18,060 nucleotides of DNA, taken from Clostridia bacterium (GTDB taxonomy: Bacteria; Bacillota; Clostridia; Christensenellales; UBA1242). Numbering within the stretch: the first letter of the stretch is position 1; every line of letters starts with the position of its first letter. Where the stretch lies: positions 1 through 18,060 of the forward strand of contig JAFULP010000015.1 of assembly GCA_017473285.1 (NCBI GenBank). Reading direction: 5' to 3'. Made by a program: the position numbers and the translations under genes. Positions 6,423 to 14,642 of this stretch are shown here, piece by piece. The notes under the pieces were generated by a model that was not told the DNA's origin, did not search any database, and saw only the letters and a program-made list of their open reading frames with translations.

Positions 6423-7613
6423 ATGAAAATTCTAGTTATTAATGCGGGAAGTTCTTCCCTAAAAGCACAACTTATTGATAGTCAAACATCAAAGGTGTAT
6501 GCTAAATGTACTTGTGAGCGTATTGGTCTTGACGGCTCATTTATCAAGTTTGAAAGTGATAAGGGTAAAACCAAGCAAGACTATGTTATGACCGAACATA
6601 CTCATGCAATTAAGGGTTTGATTGAGTTGTTGCTAAGTGAAGAATATGGCTGTATCAAAAATATGAGCGAAATTGACGTAATAGGTCACCGTATGCTTCA
6701 TGGTGGTGAAAAGTTTACAAAATCTATGATTGTGGATGAAAACTTAATGAAAGTGCTTGAAGAAATGATACCTTTGGCACCACTTCACAATCCTGCCAAT
6801 ATTCTTGGTATTCGTGCTTGTATGGAAGCAATGCCAGACAAGAAAAATGTGGTAGTATTTGATACTGCATTCCATTCAACTTTGCCTAAAAAAGCATATA
6901 TGTATGCCATTCCTTACGAAATGTACACCAAGCATCAAATTCGCCGTTATGGCTTCCACGGAAGTTCTCATAGATATGTATCTGAAAAGATGGGCGAAAT
7001 TATGGGCGGACTTCAAGGCAAAAAGATTATTTCTTGCCACTTAGGTAATGGTAGTAGTATTACTGCAATCAAGGACGGTAAAAGTATTGATACATCTATG
7101 GGCTACACTCCACTTGCGGGCGTTGTTATGGGCACTCGCTCAGGCGATATTGACCCTGCAATTATCCCACAAATTATGAAGATTAAAGGTCTTGACGTTG
7201 ATGGCGCAATTTCATATTTAAACAAGCAAAGCGGTTTGCTTGGAATTAACGGCGAAAGTAGCGATATGCGTGATATTGATGAAAAGTGCCAAACTGAACC
7301 TAGATACAAACTTTGCTTTGAAATGCTATGCTATAGCATCAAAAAGTATATTGGTGCTTACACTGCTGCTATGGGTGGCGTGGACGCTATTATATTTACT
7401 GGCGGTATTGGCGAAAACGACGAATTGGTGCGTGCTGAAGTGATGAAGGATATGGAATATCTTGGCATTGACTTTGACTTTGAAAAGAATAATAGTATCC
7501 CAAGAGGCACAACCGAATGTTTGTCTAAACCAAATTCAAGAGTGTTGGTATATCGCATACCTACTGACGAAGAATTTATTATTGCTCGTGACACTGAAAT
7601 GCTTACAAAATAA
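6423..7613 (+). CDS. ackA: Acetate kinase
   Basis: A 396-residue enzyme of the ASKHA superfamily that makes ATP and acetate from acetyl phosphate and ADP. Motifs in order are NAGSSSLK (7-14), GHRMLHGG, HNPANILGI, FDTAFHSTLP, GFHGSSHRYV, CHLGNGSSI (phosphate loop), GTRSGDIDP and TGGIGENDELVR (adenosine-binding end). Length is normal. It is the second gene of the pta-ackA operon. The nearest good SD, AGGAG at 6405-6409, lies inside the end of pta and is 13 nt from the ATG, longer than usual, so translational coupling to pta is likely. The operon ends at the 7626-7660 terminator. Confidence 0.97.
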   Translation: MKILVINAGSSSLKAQLIDSQTSKVYAKCTCERIGLDGSFIKFESDKGKTKQDYVMTEHTHAIKGLIELLLSEEYGCIKNMSEIDVIGHRMLHGGEKFTKSMIVDENLMKVLEEMIPLAPLHNPANILGIRACMEAMPDKKNVVVFDTAFHSTLPKKAYMYAIPYEMYTKHQIRRYGFHGSSHRYVSEKMGEIMGGLQGKKIISCHLGNGSSITAIKDGKSIDTSMGYTPLAGVVMGTRSGDIDPAIIPQIMKIKGLDVDGAISYLNKQSGLLGINGESSDMRDIDEKCQTEPRYKLCFEMLCYSIKKYIGAYTAAMGGVDAIIFTGGIGENDELVRAEVMKDMEYLGIDFDFEKNNSIPRGTTECLSKPNSRVLVYRIPTDEEFIIARDTEMLTK

Positions 7614-7625
7614 CATATTGATTAT

Positions 7626-7660
7626 AAAGGAAGTTTAATGTTTGGTTAAACTTCTTTTTT
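7626..7660 (+). terminator. Terminator of pta-ackA
   Basis: GAAGTTTAA (7630-7638) pairs perfectly with TTAAACTTC (7646-7654) around a 7-nt loop and is followed by six T's. Confidence 0.85.
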
Positions 7661-7752
7661 GATACTATACAATAGATTTAAGGTGACGATTGTAAAAGAT
7701 ATTGATAAAATATATAAATTGTAAAGTTTGTAAATTAATTTTTCAAAAACAG

Positions 7753-7781
7753 TTGACAAAACCAAAAATTTGTTGTACCAT
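7753..7781 (+). promoter_or_regulatory. Promoter of rpmF
   Basis: TTGACA (7753-7758), 17-nt spacer, TACCAT (7776-7781). It predicts a leader of about 48 nt before the rpmF ATG. The leader contains TTCATCTCAA (7799-7808), repeated in the gene's own terminator. Confidence 0.65.
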
Positions 7782-7835
7782 ATAGGCGTATTTATGAATT
7801 CATCTCAACGGGTGAAAATATGTTAGGAGGGTAAA

Positions 7836-8027
7836 ATGGCTGTACCAAAAAGAAAAGTTTCAAAGTCTAGACGCGATAAAAGAAAAGCAAATTGGAAAAT
7901 ATCAACTCCATCAATAGTTGATTGCCCACATTGCCACGAAAAGAAAATTGCTCACCAAGTATGTAAGAATTGCGGATACTATGATGGACAAGAAAGAATT
8001 GTTGTAGACAAAGAGAAGAAAAACTAA
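7836..8027 (+). CDS. rpmF: Ribosomal protein bL32 (zinc-binding form)
   Basis: A 63-residue structural protein of the large ribosomal subunit. It starts with the typical MAVPKRK...SRRDKRKA block and has two Cys pairs, C30/C33 and C43/C46, which mark the zinc-ribbon (C+) paralogue. The SD AGGAGGG lies 5 nt before the ATG. In most Firmicutes rpmF follows ylbN (DUF177); here it has its own promoter and terminator instead and no ylbN precedes it. plsX follows, the common rpmF-plsX link. Confidence 0.96.
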   Translation: MAVPKRKVSKSRRDKRKANWKISTPSIVDCPHCHEKKIAHQVCKNCGYYDGQERIVVDKEKKN

Positions 8028-8034
8028 TTAGTAC

Positions 8035-8065
8035 AAAATTGAGATGATTTCATCTCAATTTTTTT
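8035..8065 (+). terminator. Terminator of rpmF
   Basis: AAATTGAGATG (8036-8046) and CATCTCAATTT (8051-8061) form a perfect 11-bp stem with a 4-nt loop, followed by a run of T's. It isolates rpmF from plsX. Confidence 0.88.
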
Positions 8066-8139
8066 ATGCCTAAGGCTCAAAGCGGGGTTTAATTGTATTA
8101 AATAGAAGGGGGAGGTTTTGGTAAATAGAGCGTTTTTGT

Positions 8140-8168
8140 TTTACTTTTGCAATATTTTATTATATAAT
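8140..8168 (+). promoter_or_regulatory. Promoter of plsX-rnc
   Basis: TTTACT (8140-8145), 17-nt spacer, TATAAT (8163-8168), placing the transcription start about 13 nt before the plsX ATG. No FapR-type operator is recognised. Confidence 0.62.
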
Positions 8169-8187
8169 AAACATTAAGGAGTATTTT

Positions 8188-9192
8188 ATGAAAATAGTAG
8201 TAGACGCATTTGGTGGCGATTATGCACCAAAAGAAATTGTTTTAGGTTGTATTCAGGCTTTACAAAAAAATCCTGATATTAATTTGGTTCTTTCAGGCGA
8301 TAAGGACCAATTGGAAAATGAGTTTTTAAACGATATGTACGCCAATGACCGTATTGAAATTATACACGCACCGGATATTATTTCAAATAACGACCATCCA
8401 GCACAAGCAATTAGGCAAAAACCAAGTTCATCAATAGTGGTGGCGTATGATTATTTACGCACTAATGATGATGCAATTGGTTTAATTTCAGCGGGTAGCA
8501 CAGGCGCAACGCTAACGGGCGCAATATTAAAACTTGGTCGCATCAAAAATGTATCTCGTCCAGCCCTTGCACCAATTCTTCCAACTATGACGGGTGGTCA
8601 AGTGCTTCTTTGTGACTGTGGGGCTAATATGGACTGTAAGCCTATAAACCTAGTGCATTTTGCACTTATGGGCAATGCGTATATGAAGGCTAATGGAATC
8701 GAAAACCCACGCATAGCACTACTTAATGTGGGCACCGAAGACGAAAAGGGTGACGAACTTACTAAGGAAGCATTTACTTTGCTTAAAAGTACTAAGGGCA
8801 TCAACTTTGTGGGCAATGTTGAAGCAAGAGATGTGCTAAAGGGTAATGTTGATGTGGTAGTATGTGATGGCTTTGCGGGCAATGTGTGTTTGAAAACCAT
8901 TGAAGGCACAGTGGAATTGTTGCTTGGTACAATCAAAAAAGAAGTAAAGGCAAGTATTTGGGCAAGTATTGGTTATGCTTGCTTTATGAAAGGCGCATTT
9001 AAAAAGGTTAAAGGTGTACTTGATTATAAAAAGTTTGGCGGAGCGCCACTATTAGGCACTGCAAAAATCGTGATTAAATGTCACGGTAACAGCAAGGCAA
9101 GTTCGATTGCCAACGCTATTGAGCAAGTTGTAATGCTACACCGCAACGGTATGATTGAAAATATTTCTGAGGCGGTTACGGATGAACAATAA
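8188..9192 (+). CDS. plsX: Phosphate acyltransferase PlsX
   Basis: A 334-residue peripheral membrane enzyme that turns acyl-ACP and phosphate into acyl phosphate, the acyl donor for PlsY in phospholipid synthesis. The N-terminal MKIVVDAFGGDYAPKEIV and the segment SAGSTGATLTGAI are typical, and length is normal. The ATG has AAGGAG 6 nt upstream. Its last 11 bases overlap the start of rnc. In many Firmicutes acpP lies between plsX and rnc; it is absent here, so the acyl carrier protein must be encoded elsewhere. Confidence 0.96.
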   Translation: MKIVVDAFGGDYAPKEIVLGCIQALQKNPDINLVLSGDKDQLENEFLNDMYANDRIEIIHAPDIISNNDHPAQAIRQKPSSSIVVAYDYLRTNDDAIGLISAGSTGATLTGAILKLGRIKNVSRPALAPILPTMTGGQVLLCDCGANMDCKPINLVHFALMGNAYMKANGIENPRIALLNVGTEDEKGDELTKEAFTLLKSTKGINFVGNVEARDVLKGNVDVVVCDGFAGNVCLKTIEGTVELLLGTIKKEVKASIWASIGYACFMKGAFKKVKGVLDYKKFGGAPLLGTAKIVIKCHGNSKASSIANAIEQVVMLHRNGMIENISEAVTDEQ

Positions 9193-9844
9193 CTTTTTAA
9201 AAGTTTTTGAAAGTTGTGACGAAAAATTAAAAGACATTGCTTTTACTCATAGTAGTTACGCTAATGCACATAAAGCCACTAGCAACGAGCGTCTTGAATA
9301 CTTGGGCGATAGCGTGTTGGGGCTGATTGTAGGCGATTATTTGTACAATAATTACCCTGTAAACGAAGGCAAACTTACCAAGGTGCGTAGCACTTTTGTT
9401 TGCACGCAAAATTTAAGTAAAATTGCCAAAGAACTTGGTATTAAGGAGCGCATCAAAGTGGGCTCAAGCCTTAAAAATATGCCTATATCGGACGCAATAC
9501 TTGAAGATACAGTGGAAAGTATGATTGCGGTAATTTATCTGTGCAAAGGCTTAAAAGTGGCATACAAAGTGGTCACCGAACTACTAGATATTAAGGCAAA
9601 ACTTAAAAAAGGCGTTAAACCAACTGATTATAAAAGCGAATTGATTGAATACGCTGGCAAAAACAAACTAAAGATTGAATTTGTAGTATCAACTTATGTT
9701 ACAAAGGGCGGTCAAACCAATTTCAAAAGTGGCGTAAGGCTAAATGGCGAGTTTTATAAATACGGTACTGGTTCTACCAAGCGTGAAGCCGACCAAAACG
9801 CTTCAAGGCTTACACTTAAACACATTGCCAAGCAAGCAAAATAG
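9182..9844 (+). CDS. rnc: Ribonuclease III
   Basis: A 220-residue double-strand-specific endoribonuclease for rRNA and mRNA processing. The catalytic signature NERLEYLGDSVLGL (about residues 34-47) and the second acidic site in EDTVESMIAVIY are present; the usual G-A-I-Y-L-D end of that motif reads V-I-Y-L-C here, a mild departure that keeps the metal-binding acids. The C-terminal 70 residues form a dsRNA-binding domain starting at DYKSELIEYA. The ATG at 9182 is chosen over the upstream TTG 9155; it overlaps plsX by 11 nt and has GAGG 9 nt upstream, implying translational coupling. smc and ftsY, frequent downstream partners, do not follow. Confidence 0.94.
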   Translation: MNNNFLKVFESCDEKLKDIAFTHSSYANAHKATSNERLEYLGDSVLGLIVGDYLYNNYPVNEGKLTKVRSTFVCTQNLSKIAKELGIKERIKVGSSLKNMPISDAILEDTVESMIAVIYLCKGLKVAYKVVTELLDIKAKLKKGVKPTDYKSELIEYAGKNKLKIEFVVSTYVTKGGQTNFKSGVRLNGEFYKYGTGSTKREADQNASRLTLKHIAKQAK

Positions 9845-9874
9845 TAGTATTGATAAAATCTTAAAATTTTGATA

Positions 9875-9902
9875 TTGACATAATTGCTTGTTGTGATACA
9901 AT
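9875..9902 (+). promoter_or_regulatory. Promoter of the 9919-12064 cassette
   Basis: TTGACA (9875-9880), 16-nt spacer, TACAAT (9897-9902) with TG one base before the -10. It gives the cassette its own transcription start some 10 nt before the first ATG. Confidence 0.65.
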
Positions 9903-9918
9903 AATTAAGGAGATGGAT

Positions 9919-10635
9919 ATGGCAAATTTAACAAATGACAATTCTAGCAAGCCTAAAATAGATAGAGGCAAAGTCCGTGATTTCGACAAGCGAATTAGTA
10001 AATTGGTGTCATATTTCCAAGCGCAAAAAGATAAAACTGTAGGTATTGGAGATATTAAGCAAAAAGATGAATGTGGCTCATTAATTAGGGAATTAAAAAG
10101 AGAATATAAATTGGGCAAATTGTTGCCTGAAGAAATTGAATTGCTTGAGTATATGGGGCTAAGTTTTAAAAGCTCTTTTTATGAAACGGTAGAACTTTTA
10201 AAATTATGGTGCACCAAAAACAAAAAGTCATTAAAATATGCTAATCAATATAGTAAACTAGAGATAGAAATTGATGGTGAAGTTGTAGTCATTGATATAG
10301 GGAATATAATTAAGAAATTGCGCTTTGCCAAGCGTAATGGTGAACTAAGTAGTACACAAATTAAAATTTTGGATATGATGGAGATAATTTGGGAGCCTAG
10401 AAAGGTCGAAGTTTTGTATGCTCATTTAATTGCGTATGGCGAAGAATGTGGCACATTGCAAGACATTGAACCCAACACAACTTATCTGCTTGATGGCAAA
10501 AGTCGTAATATATTTAGGCAAGCAGAGCGTTTACGATTAAAATATAAGAATGGAACATTAAATCAAGAAATTAAGGACTATTTTGATAAATATCATTTAT
10601 GGGACGACCTTAAACAAGAAGAAAGTTTTAATATG
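9919..10635 (+). CDS. Three-repeat protein resembling helicase-associated (HA) domains
   Basis: A 238-239 residue soluble protein made of three diverged repeats, at about residues 25-86, 87-160 and 161-230. Each ends in the pattern I..L....K.G.L....I..L......W. The clearest instances are GSLIRELKREYKLGKL, NIIKKLRFAKRNGELS and RNIFRQAERLRLKYKNGTL. This pattern recalls the helicase-associated domain, which is usually strung behind DEAD/SNF2-type helicases and is presumed to bind nucleic acid; here no helicase is attached. The match is from pattern memory and should be read as tentative. The start at 9919 is chosen because AAGGAG lies 6 nt before it; the ATG at 9913 touches the SD. It is first in a cassette with an unknown gene and a 5'-3' exonuclease. 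The stop codon ends at 10638. Confidence 0.6.
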
Positions 10636-10682
10636 TAACGGCTAAACAATAAATAAGATAAAATAAAAGCGAGAATGTAAAA

Positions 10683-11207
10683 TTGATTATAACTAATGAT
10701 GAATTCAGTAAGGATATTGAGCGTAAAATTAAATATTTTAAGGAAATAACATATATTGTTAGTTTAATCAACACGGACGGCGAAATGGGGATTGTGTGCT
10801 ATAATTATGCCAATTCTAGTGTATGGCAACCATTTTGTTTGGAAGGTGATGTTGTAAAATTAAACATCAAAGCCAAAACTTATGGTGATTTGGTGGGCAA
10901 TTTACCGCCGCTAAACAAGGATATATCCAATATTCGTGGCAAATTTTATAATACTTTTGACACACCAGTTGAAATTGATGATACACCTATAATGTCGGTG
11001 CTAAGTATAAACGAAAATTGCAAAAAGCCAGTATTAGAGCGAAAAATATATTACTTAATTACCGATGTTCAGGAGTTGGAGCGAACTTTTAATCCATTAA
11101 TTATGCCTTGCGAAATTATTAATTTTAAAGCAATTGATGAGTTATACAAAAACAAGCCCGTGGATGAAAACCTTAAATATGTTATAAGTAAATTGTTAAA
11201 TGAATAA
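10683..11207 (+). CDS. Uncharacterised protein, TTG start
   Basis: A 174-residue protein that I do not recognise. It looks soluble and mixed alpha/beta, with no signal peptide, membrane segment or catalytic motif. The frame is closed upstream by a stop at 10659, and no ATG occurs before residue 35, so the TTG at 10683 is the likely start. No good SD precedes it (only weak GCGAG at about 10 nt), which suggests low expression or coupling to the gene 44 nt upstream. Codon use looks like that of its neighbours. The position between the HA-like repeat protein and the exonuclease is the only hint to function. Confidence 0.65.
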   Translation: MIITNDEFSKDIERKIKYFKEITYIVSLINTDGEMGIVCYNYANSSVWQPFCLEGDVVKLNIKAKTYGDLVGNLPPLNKDISNIRGKFYNTFDTPVEIDDTPIMSVLSINENCKKPVLERKIYYLITDVQELERTFNPLIMPCEIINFKAIDELYKNKPVDENLKYVISKLLNE

Positions 11208-11227
11208 TACAATAAAGGGGATTGAAT

Positions 11228-12064
11228 ATGCAAAAGTTATTGATAATTGATGGAAGTGCACTTTTGTTTCAATCTTTTTTTGGTATGCCACGCAAAATTA
11301 TCAATCATAAAGGGCAATATATTGAAGCGGTAATTTGTTTCACTGGTATATTGCTTAAAACTATTAAAGCGCTAAGTCCTAGCCAAGTTTTAATAGTGTT
11401 TGATGGCGAAAATAAGTTAGATAGGCAAGAGATTGATGAAAATTATAAAGCCAATAGGGTAGATTACACAAATGCGGAAGACAAGGACAACCCATTTGCC
11501 CAGTTAGAGATAATTAAGAGTGTGCTCAACTACTTAAACTTTAAATGGATTGAAACGGAAAATTGCGAAGCGGATGACCTAATTGCAAGCATTGTAAATG
11601 ACTACAAAAATCAATTTGAAATAGTTATTTCATCTGCTGATAAGGACTTTTATCAGTTGATTGACACCAATGTAAGTATATTTACTTATCGTGGCAAAGT
11701 AAGCAAACTTTGGACTAAGGACGAAATATACAACAAACACGGCTTTGATGCTAAATATTTTTCAACCTATAAGGCACTAACAGGCGATAAATCGGACAAT
11801 ATAAAAGGCGTTAAAGGTATAGGGCAAGTTACAGCCACAAAATTAATAGCAAAGTATGGCAATTTAGATAGTATTTATCAAAACATTGAAACGATTGATG
11901 AGAAATTATCAAATTTATTGTTGGAAAATAAAACTATTGTATACAATAACTATAAAATTGTAGAACTGCATAGCAAAACAAATTTATATGCTTTGCCAAA
12001 TTGCGAATACACAATGCCAAACATTAATTCGACCCTAATATTAAGGCAATTGGATATAATGTAA
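11228..12064 (+). CDS. Stand-alone 5'-3' exonuclease (FEN/PolA N-terminal type)
   Basis: A 278-residue nuclease homologous to the N-terminal domain of DNA polymerase I, which removes 5' ends and flaps. The acidic metal-site residues are in place: Asp8 (IDGSALL), Asp59 (FDG), Glu114/Asp116/Asp117 (EADD), Asp138/Asp140 (SADKD) and Asp187/Asp190 (GDKSDN). The DNA-binding helix-hairpin-helix GVKGIGQVTATKL follows at about 194-206. Length and lack of polymerase domains match stand-alone YpcP-type enzymes that act in RNA primer removal and repair. The start at 11228 is chosen for AGGGG 7 nt upstream, over a TTG at 11222. It is the last gene of the 9919 cassette. Confidence 0.9.
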   Translation: MQKLLIIDGSALLFQSFFGMPRKIINHKGQYIEAVICFTGILLKTIKALSPSQVLIVFDGENKLDRQEIDENYKANRVDYTNAEDKDNPFAQLEIIKSVLNYLNFKWIETENCEADDLIASIVNDYKNQFEIVISSADKDFYQLIDTNVSIFTYRGKVSKLWTKDEIYNKHGFDAKYFSTYKALTGDKSDNIKGVKGIGQVTATKLIAKYGNLDSIYQNIETIDEKLSNLLLENKTIVYNNYKIVELHSKTNLYALPNCEYTMPNINSTLILRQLDIM

Positions 12065-12126
12065 TAAATTAAGCATTAAATTGATTAAAAATTACAAAAA
12101 AATTAGTTTATAAGTACTAAATTTGC

Positions 12127-12155
12127 TTTACACAAGGCGGGTTTTGTGCTATTAT
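12127..12155 (+). promoter_or_regulatory. Promoter of the rpoZ-priA-def-fmt operon
   Basis: TTTACA (12127-12132), 17-nt spacer, TATTAT (12150-12155), the same two hexamers and spacing as the pta promoter. The leader would be about 97 nt, AT-rich, with a repeated GATTATTATAT / AATTATTATAT string; no known riboswitch is recognised in it. Confidence 0.6.
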
Positions 12156-12258
12156 TACGAATATAAAAGTAGTAGATTGCTATTAGATATGATTATTATA
12201 TATAGCATTTGTTGATAATTATTATATTGCGATTTTCTAAGTGAAAGGGGGAATTTTT

Positions 12259-12456
12259 ATGTTATTTGAGCCACCTATTGATGAAATTGCTAAAAAAATA
12301 GGTAATGTGTACACTGCAACAATTATTATTGGAGCAAGGGCTAAAGAATTGGAAAGCAAAATTCCAGCTCTACTTCAAAATTCTTCAAATCTTGCTATTG
12401 AATATGCCGCTAAGGAAGTGCATTCAGGCAAGGTGACTGCTGTTAAAGCCAAATAA
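12259..12456 (+). CDS. rpoZ: DNA-directed RNA polymerase omega subunit
   Basis: A 65-residue small subunit that helps beta' folding and core assembly. MLFEPPIDEIAKKIGNVYTA, an Arg-Ala-Lys-Glu-Leu core and a C-terminal IEYAAKEVHSGKV match the short Gram-positive omega, and length fits the Bacillus form. The start at ATG 12259 (GGGGG about 7 nt upstream) is preferred over a GTG at 12241, which would sit before the SD. It overlaps priA by one base in a TAATG junction. gmk, the usual gene before it, is absent. Confidence 0.87.
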   Translation: MLFEPPIDEIAKKIGNVYTATIIIGARAKELESKIPALLQNSSNLAIEYAAKEVHSGKVTAVKAK

Positions 12457-14633
12457 TGATTGCTGAAGTCGTTGTTGACATATCTAATGACTCGGTTGAC
12501 CGAGTCTATGACTATTTTGCGCTACCTACAACTCAAGTTGGTATGCGTGTGCGTGTACCATTTGCCAATCGTATAGTGTTGGGTTATGTGCTTAAGCTAA
12601 AAGACGATACTGATTTTGATAAATCAAAATTAAAAAGCATTAAGGAAAATCTTGATGATTTGCCTTTGATTAAGCCTGAATTAGTCGAGTTGACCGACTT
12701 TATGTCTAGTCGGTTCTTTTTGCGTAAGGCGGATATATTTAAACTTATTCTTCCCGCCAGCATTCGTAACGACACGGTGAAGGAAAAGACCTTTGAACTA
12801 ATCAAATTTACGGGCGATTTGGCTGAAATTTTGCCTACAATGAACAAAAATGCCAAATCTCAAATTGCGGTGCTTAATTATTTAAACGAAAAGGGCGAAG
12901 AAGTGCGTAGCAAACTAAGTGAAATGTTTGGCTCAAGCGCTGTAAAGGCGTTGATTGATAAGGGCTTGGTGGCTATTGATGTAGTGCACCTTAATCGAAC
13001 TCCTAGCGTTGATGCCGTTGGTGATAAGCGTGTAAAACTAAACAAAGGTCAACAAAATGCGGTTGACACTATTTTGAGTTCGCCTAACACATATCTACTT
13101 AAAGGCGTAACCGGCAGTGGCAAAACCGAAGTGTATATGAATGTAATTGAAGCGCAACTAAATGCGGGCAAAACCGCTATTATGCTAGTACCTGAAATTT
13201 CGCTTACACCACAAATGCTAAACCGCTTTACATCACGTTTTCCGGGCATTGTGGCGGTGCTTCACAGTGGACTTAGTGATGGCGAAAAGTTTGATGAGTG
13301 GCAACGCATATTTAAAGGTGAAGCAAAGGTGGTGCTGGGTGCAAGGTCGGCTATTTTTGCACCTGTTGAAAATCTTGGTGTGATTATAATAGACGAAGAA
13401 CACGACAATTCGTATGTAAGTGAAAGCAATCCACGCTATGTTACCGAAGATGTAGCAATTTGGCGTGGTAAATATAATTGCGCACCAGTAATACTAGGTA
13501 GCGCCACACCTAAAATTGAAAGTTATCAAAGGGCGTTGGATGGCGAATTTAAGTTAATCGAACTTAACGAGCGTGTAAACAACCTAGAAATGCCTTGTAT
13601 TCAAGTGGTGGATATGCTAACCGAAGTGTTAGATGGTAATACATCCCCATATAGTAGGCTACTAATTGCAAAACTAAAAAAGTGTGTAAATAATGGTAAA
13701 CAAGCAATATTGTTTATCAATCGCCGTGGTTATGCATCATTTATGATGTGCCGTGAGTGTGGCTATATTGCCAAATGTGATGACTGTGCTGTGTCGCTGG
13801 TGTATCACAGCAACGAAGAACAACTAAAATGTCATTTTTGCGGTAAGCGCTATAGGGCGCTTAGAAATTGCCCACAATGTAAATCCACATCAATTAAATA
13901 TGGCGCACTTGGCACTCAACGAGTGGTGGATGATTTGAAAGAAATTTTCCCCGACACACCAATATTCCGTATGGATAATGATACCACACGCCAAAAGGAC
14001 GGACACAAGAAGATTTTGATGCAATTTAGTAGCACCAGCCCAAGTATTTTGGTTGGCACACAAATGATAGCCAAAGGGCACGATTATCCTAATGTTGCAT
14101 TTGTGGGTATACTGGATGCGGATGTAAGTTTGTATACTAGCGATTATAGGTCCACTGAGCGCACTTTCCAACTTGTTACTCAGGTGGCGGGGCGCACTGG
14201 CCGAAAGAATAATGACGGCTTTGTAGTGCTTCAAACATATGCACCAAAGCATTATGTGTATCGTTTTGCCAGTCAATACGATTATGTTGGATTTTATAGC
14301 AAGGAAATCAATTTAAGGCAAACTACAATGTTTCCGCCTTTTAGCCATATTATTCGCATACTGGTTAGTAGCGAAGATGAACAAAAATGTATTCAAACTA
14401 CCAAAAAAATTTATGATAGGGCATTGAAATTAAAGGAAAAATATGGTAATATGTTCTTGTTTTTGCAAGCAATGCCAGCACCTGTTAAGCGTATTCAACG
14501 CAAATTTAGGTATCAAATACTTGCTCGTGTAGGTCTTGATGACGACTTGGTAAGCAAACTTTATGGCATTGCGGACATTATTGAAAAAGATGTGTCGATA
14601 TTTATTGAACACAATCCAAACAATTTACGATAG
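12456..14633 (+). CDS. priA: Primosomal protein N' (replication restart helicase PriA)
   Basis: A 725-residue 3'-5' DNA helicase that reloads the replisome at stalled forks. The N-terminal fork-binding domain begins MIAEVVVDISNDSVDRVYDY. The helicase core holds Walker A GVTGSGKT (217-224) and DEEH (313-316), followed by later superfamily 2 motifs such as GTQMIAKGHDYPN and AGRTGR. A zinc module with four Cys pairs starts near residue 432 (CRECG, CDDC, CHFCG, CPQC). Length is at the short end of the normal range. The start overlaps the rpoZ stop, so translation is coupled. coaBC, often just upstream, is missing; def follows after 9 nt. Confidence 0.97.
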   Translation: MIAEVVVDISNDSVDRVYDYFALPTTQVGMRVRVPFANRIVLGYVLKLKDDTDFDKSKLKSIKENLDDLPLIKPELVELTDFMSSRFFLRKADIFKLILPASIRNDTVKEKTFELIKFTGDLAEILPTMNKNAKSQIAVLNYLNEKGEEVRSKLSEMFGSSAVKALIDKGLVAIDVVHLNRTPSVDAVGDKRVKLNKGQQNAVDTILSSPNTYLLKGVTGSGKTEVYMNVIEAQLNAGKTAIMLVPEISLTPQMLNRFTSRFPGIVAVLHSGLSDGEKFDEWQRIFKGEAKVVLGARSAIFAPVENLGVIIIDEEHDNSYVSESNPRYVTEDVAIWRGKYNCAPVILGSATPKIESYQRALDGEFKLIELNERVNNLEMPCIQVVDMLTEVLDGNTSPYSRLLIAKLKKCVNNGKQAILFINRRGYASFMMCRECGYIAKCDDCAVSLVYHSNEEQLKCHFCGKRYRALRNCPQCKSTSIKYGALGTQRVVDDLKEIFPDTPIFRMDNDTTRQKDGHKKILMQFSSTSPSILVGTQMIAKGHDYPNVAFVGILDADVSLYTSDYRSTERTFQLVTQVAGRTGRKNNDGFVVLQTYAPKHYVYRFASQYDYVGFYSKEINLRQTTMFPPFSHIIRILVSSEDEQKCIQTTKKIYDRALKLKEKYGNMFLFLQAMPAPVKRIQRKFRYQILARVGLDDDLVSKLYGIADIIEKDVSIFIEHNPNNLR

Positions 14634-14642
14634 GAGAAAATT

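Noticed and set aside
8118..8177. A 19-codon frame (TTG start) behind the SD-like GGGGGAGG upstream of plsX
   Set aside because: SD spacing is too short, it starts before the plsX promoter, and the peptide shows no feature; probably chance or a relic.
12241..12258. GTG start for rpoZ
   Set aside because: It lies before the GGGGG ribosome binding site; ATG 12259 matches omega N-termini.
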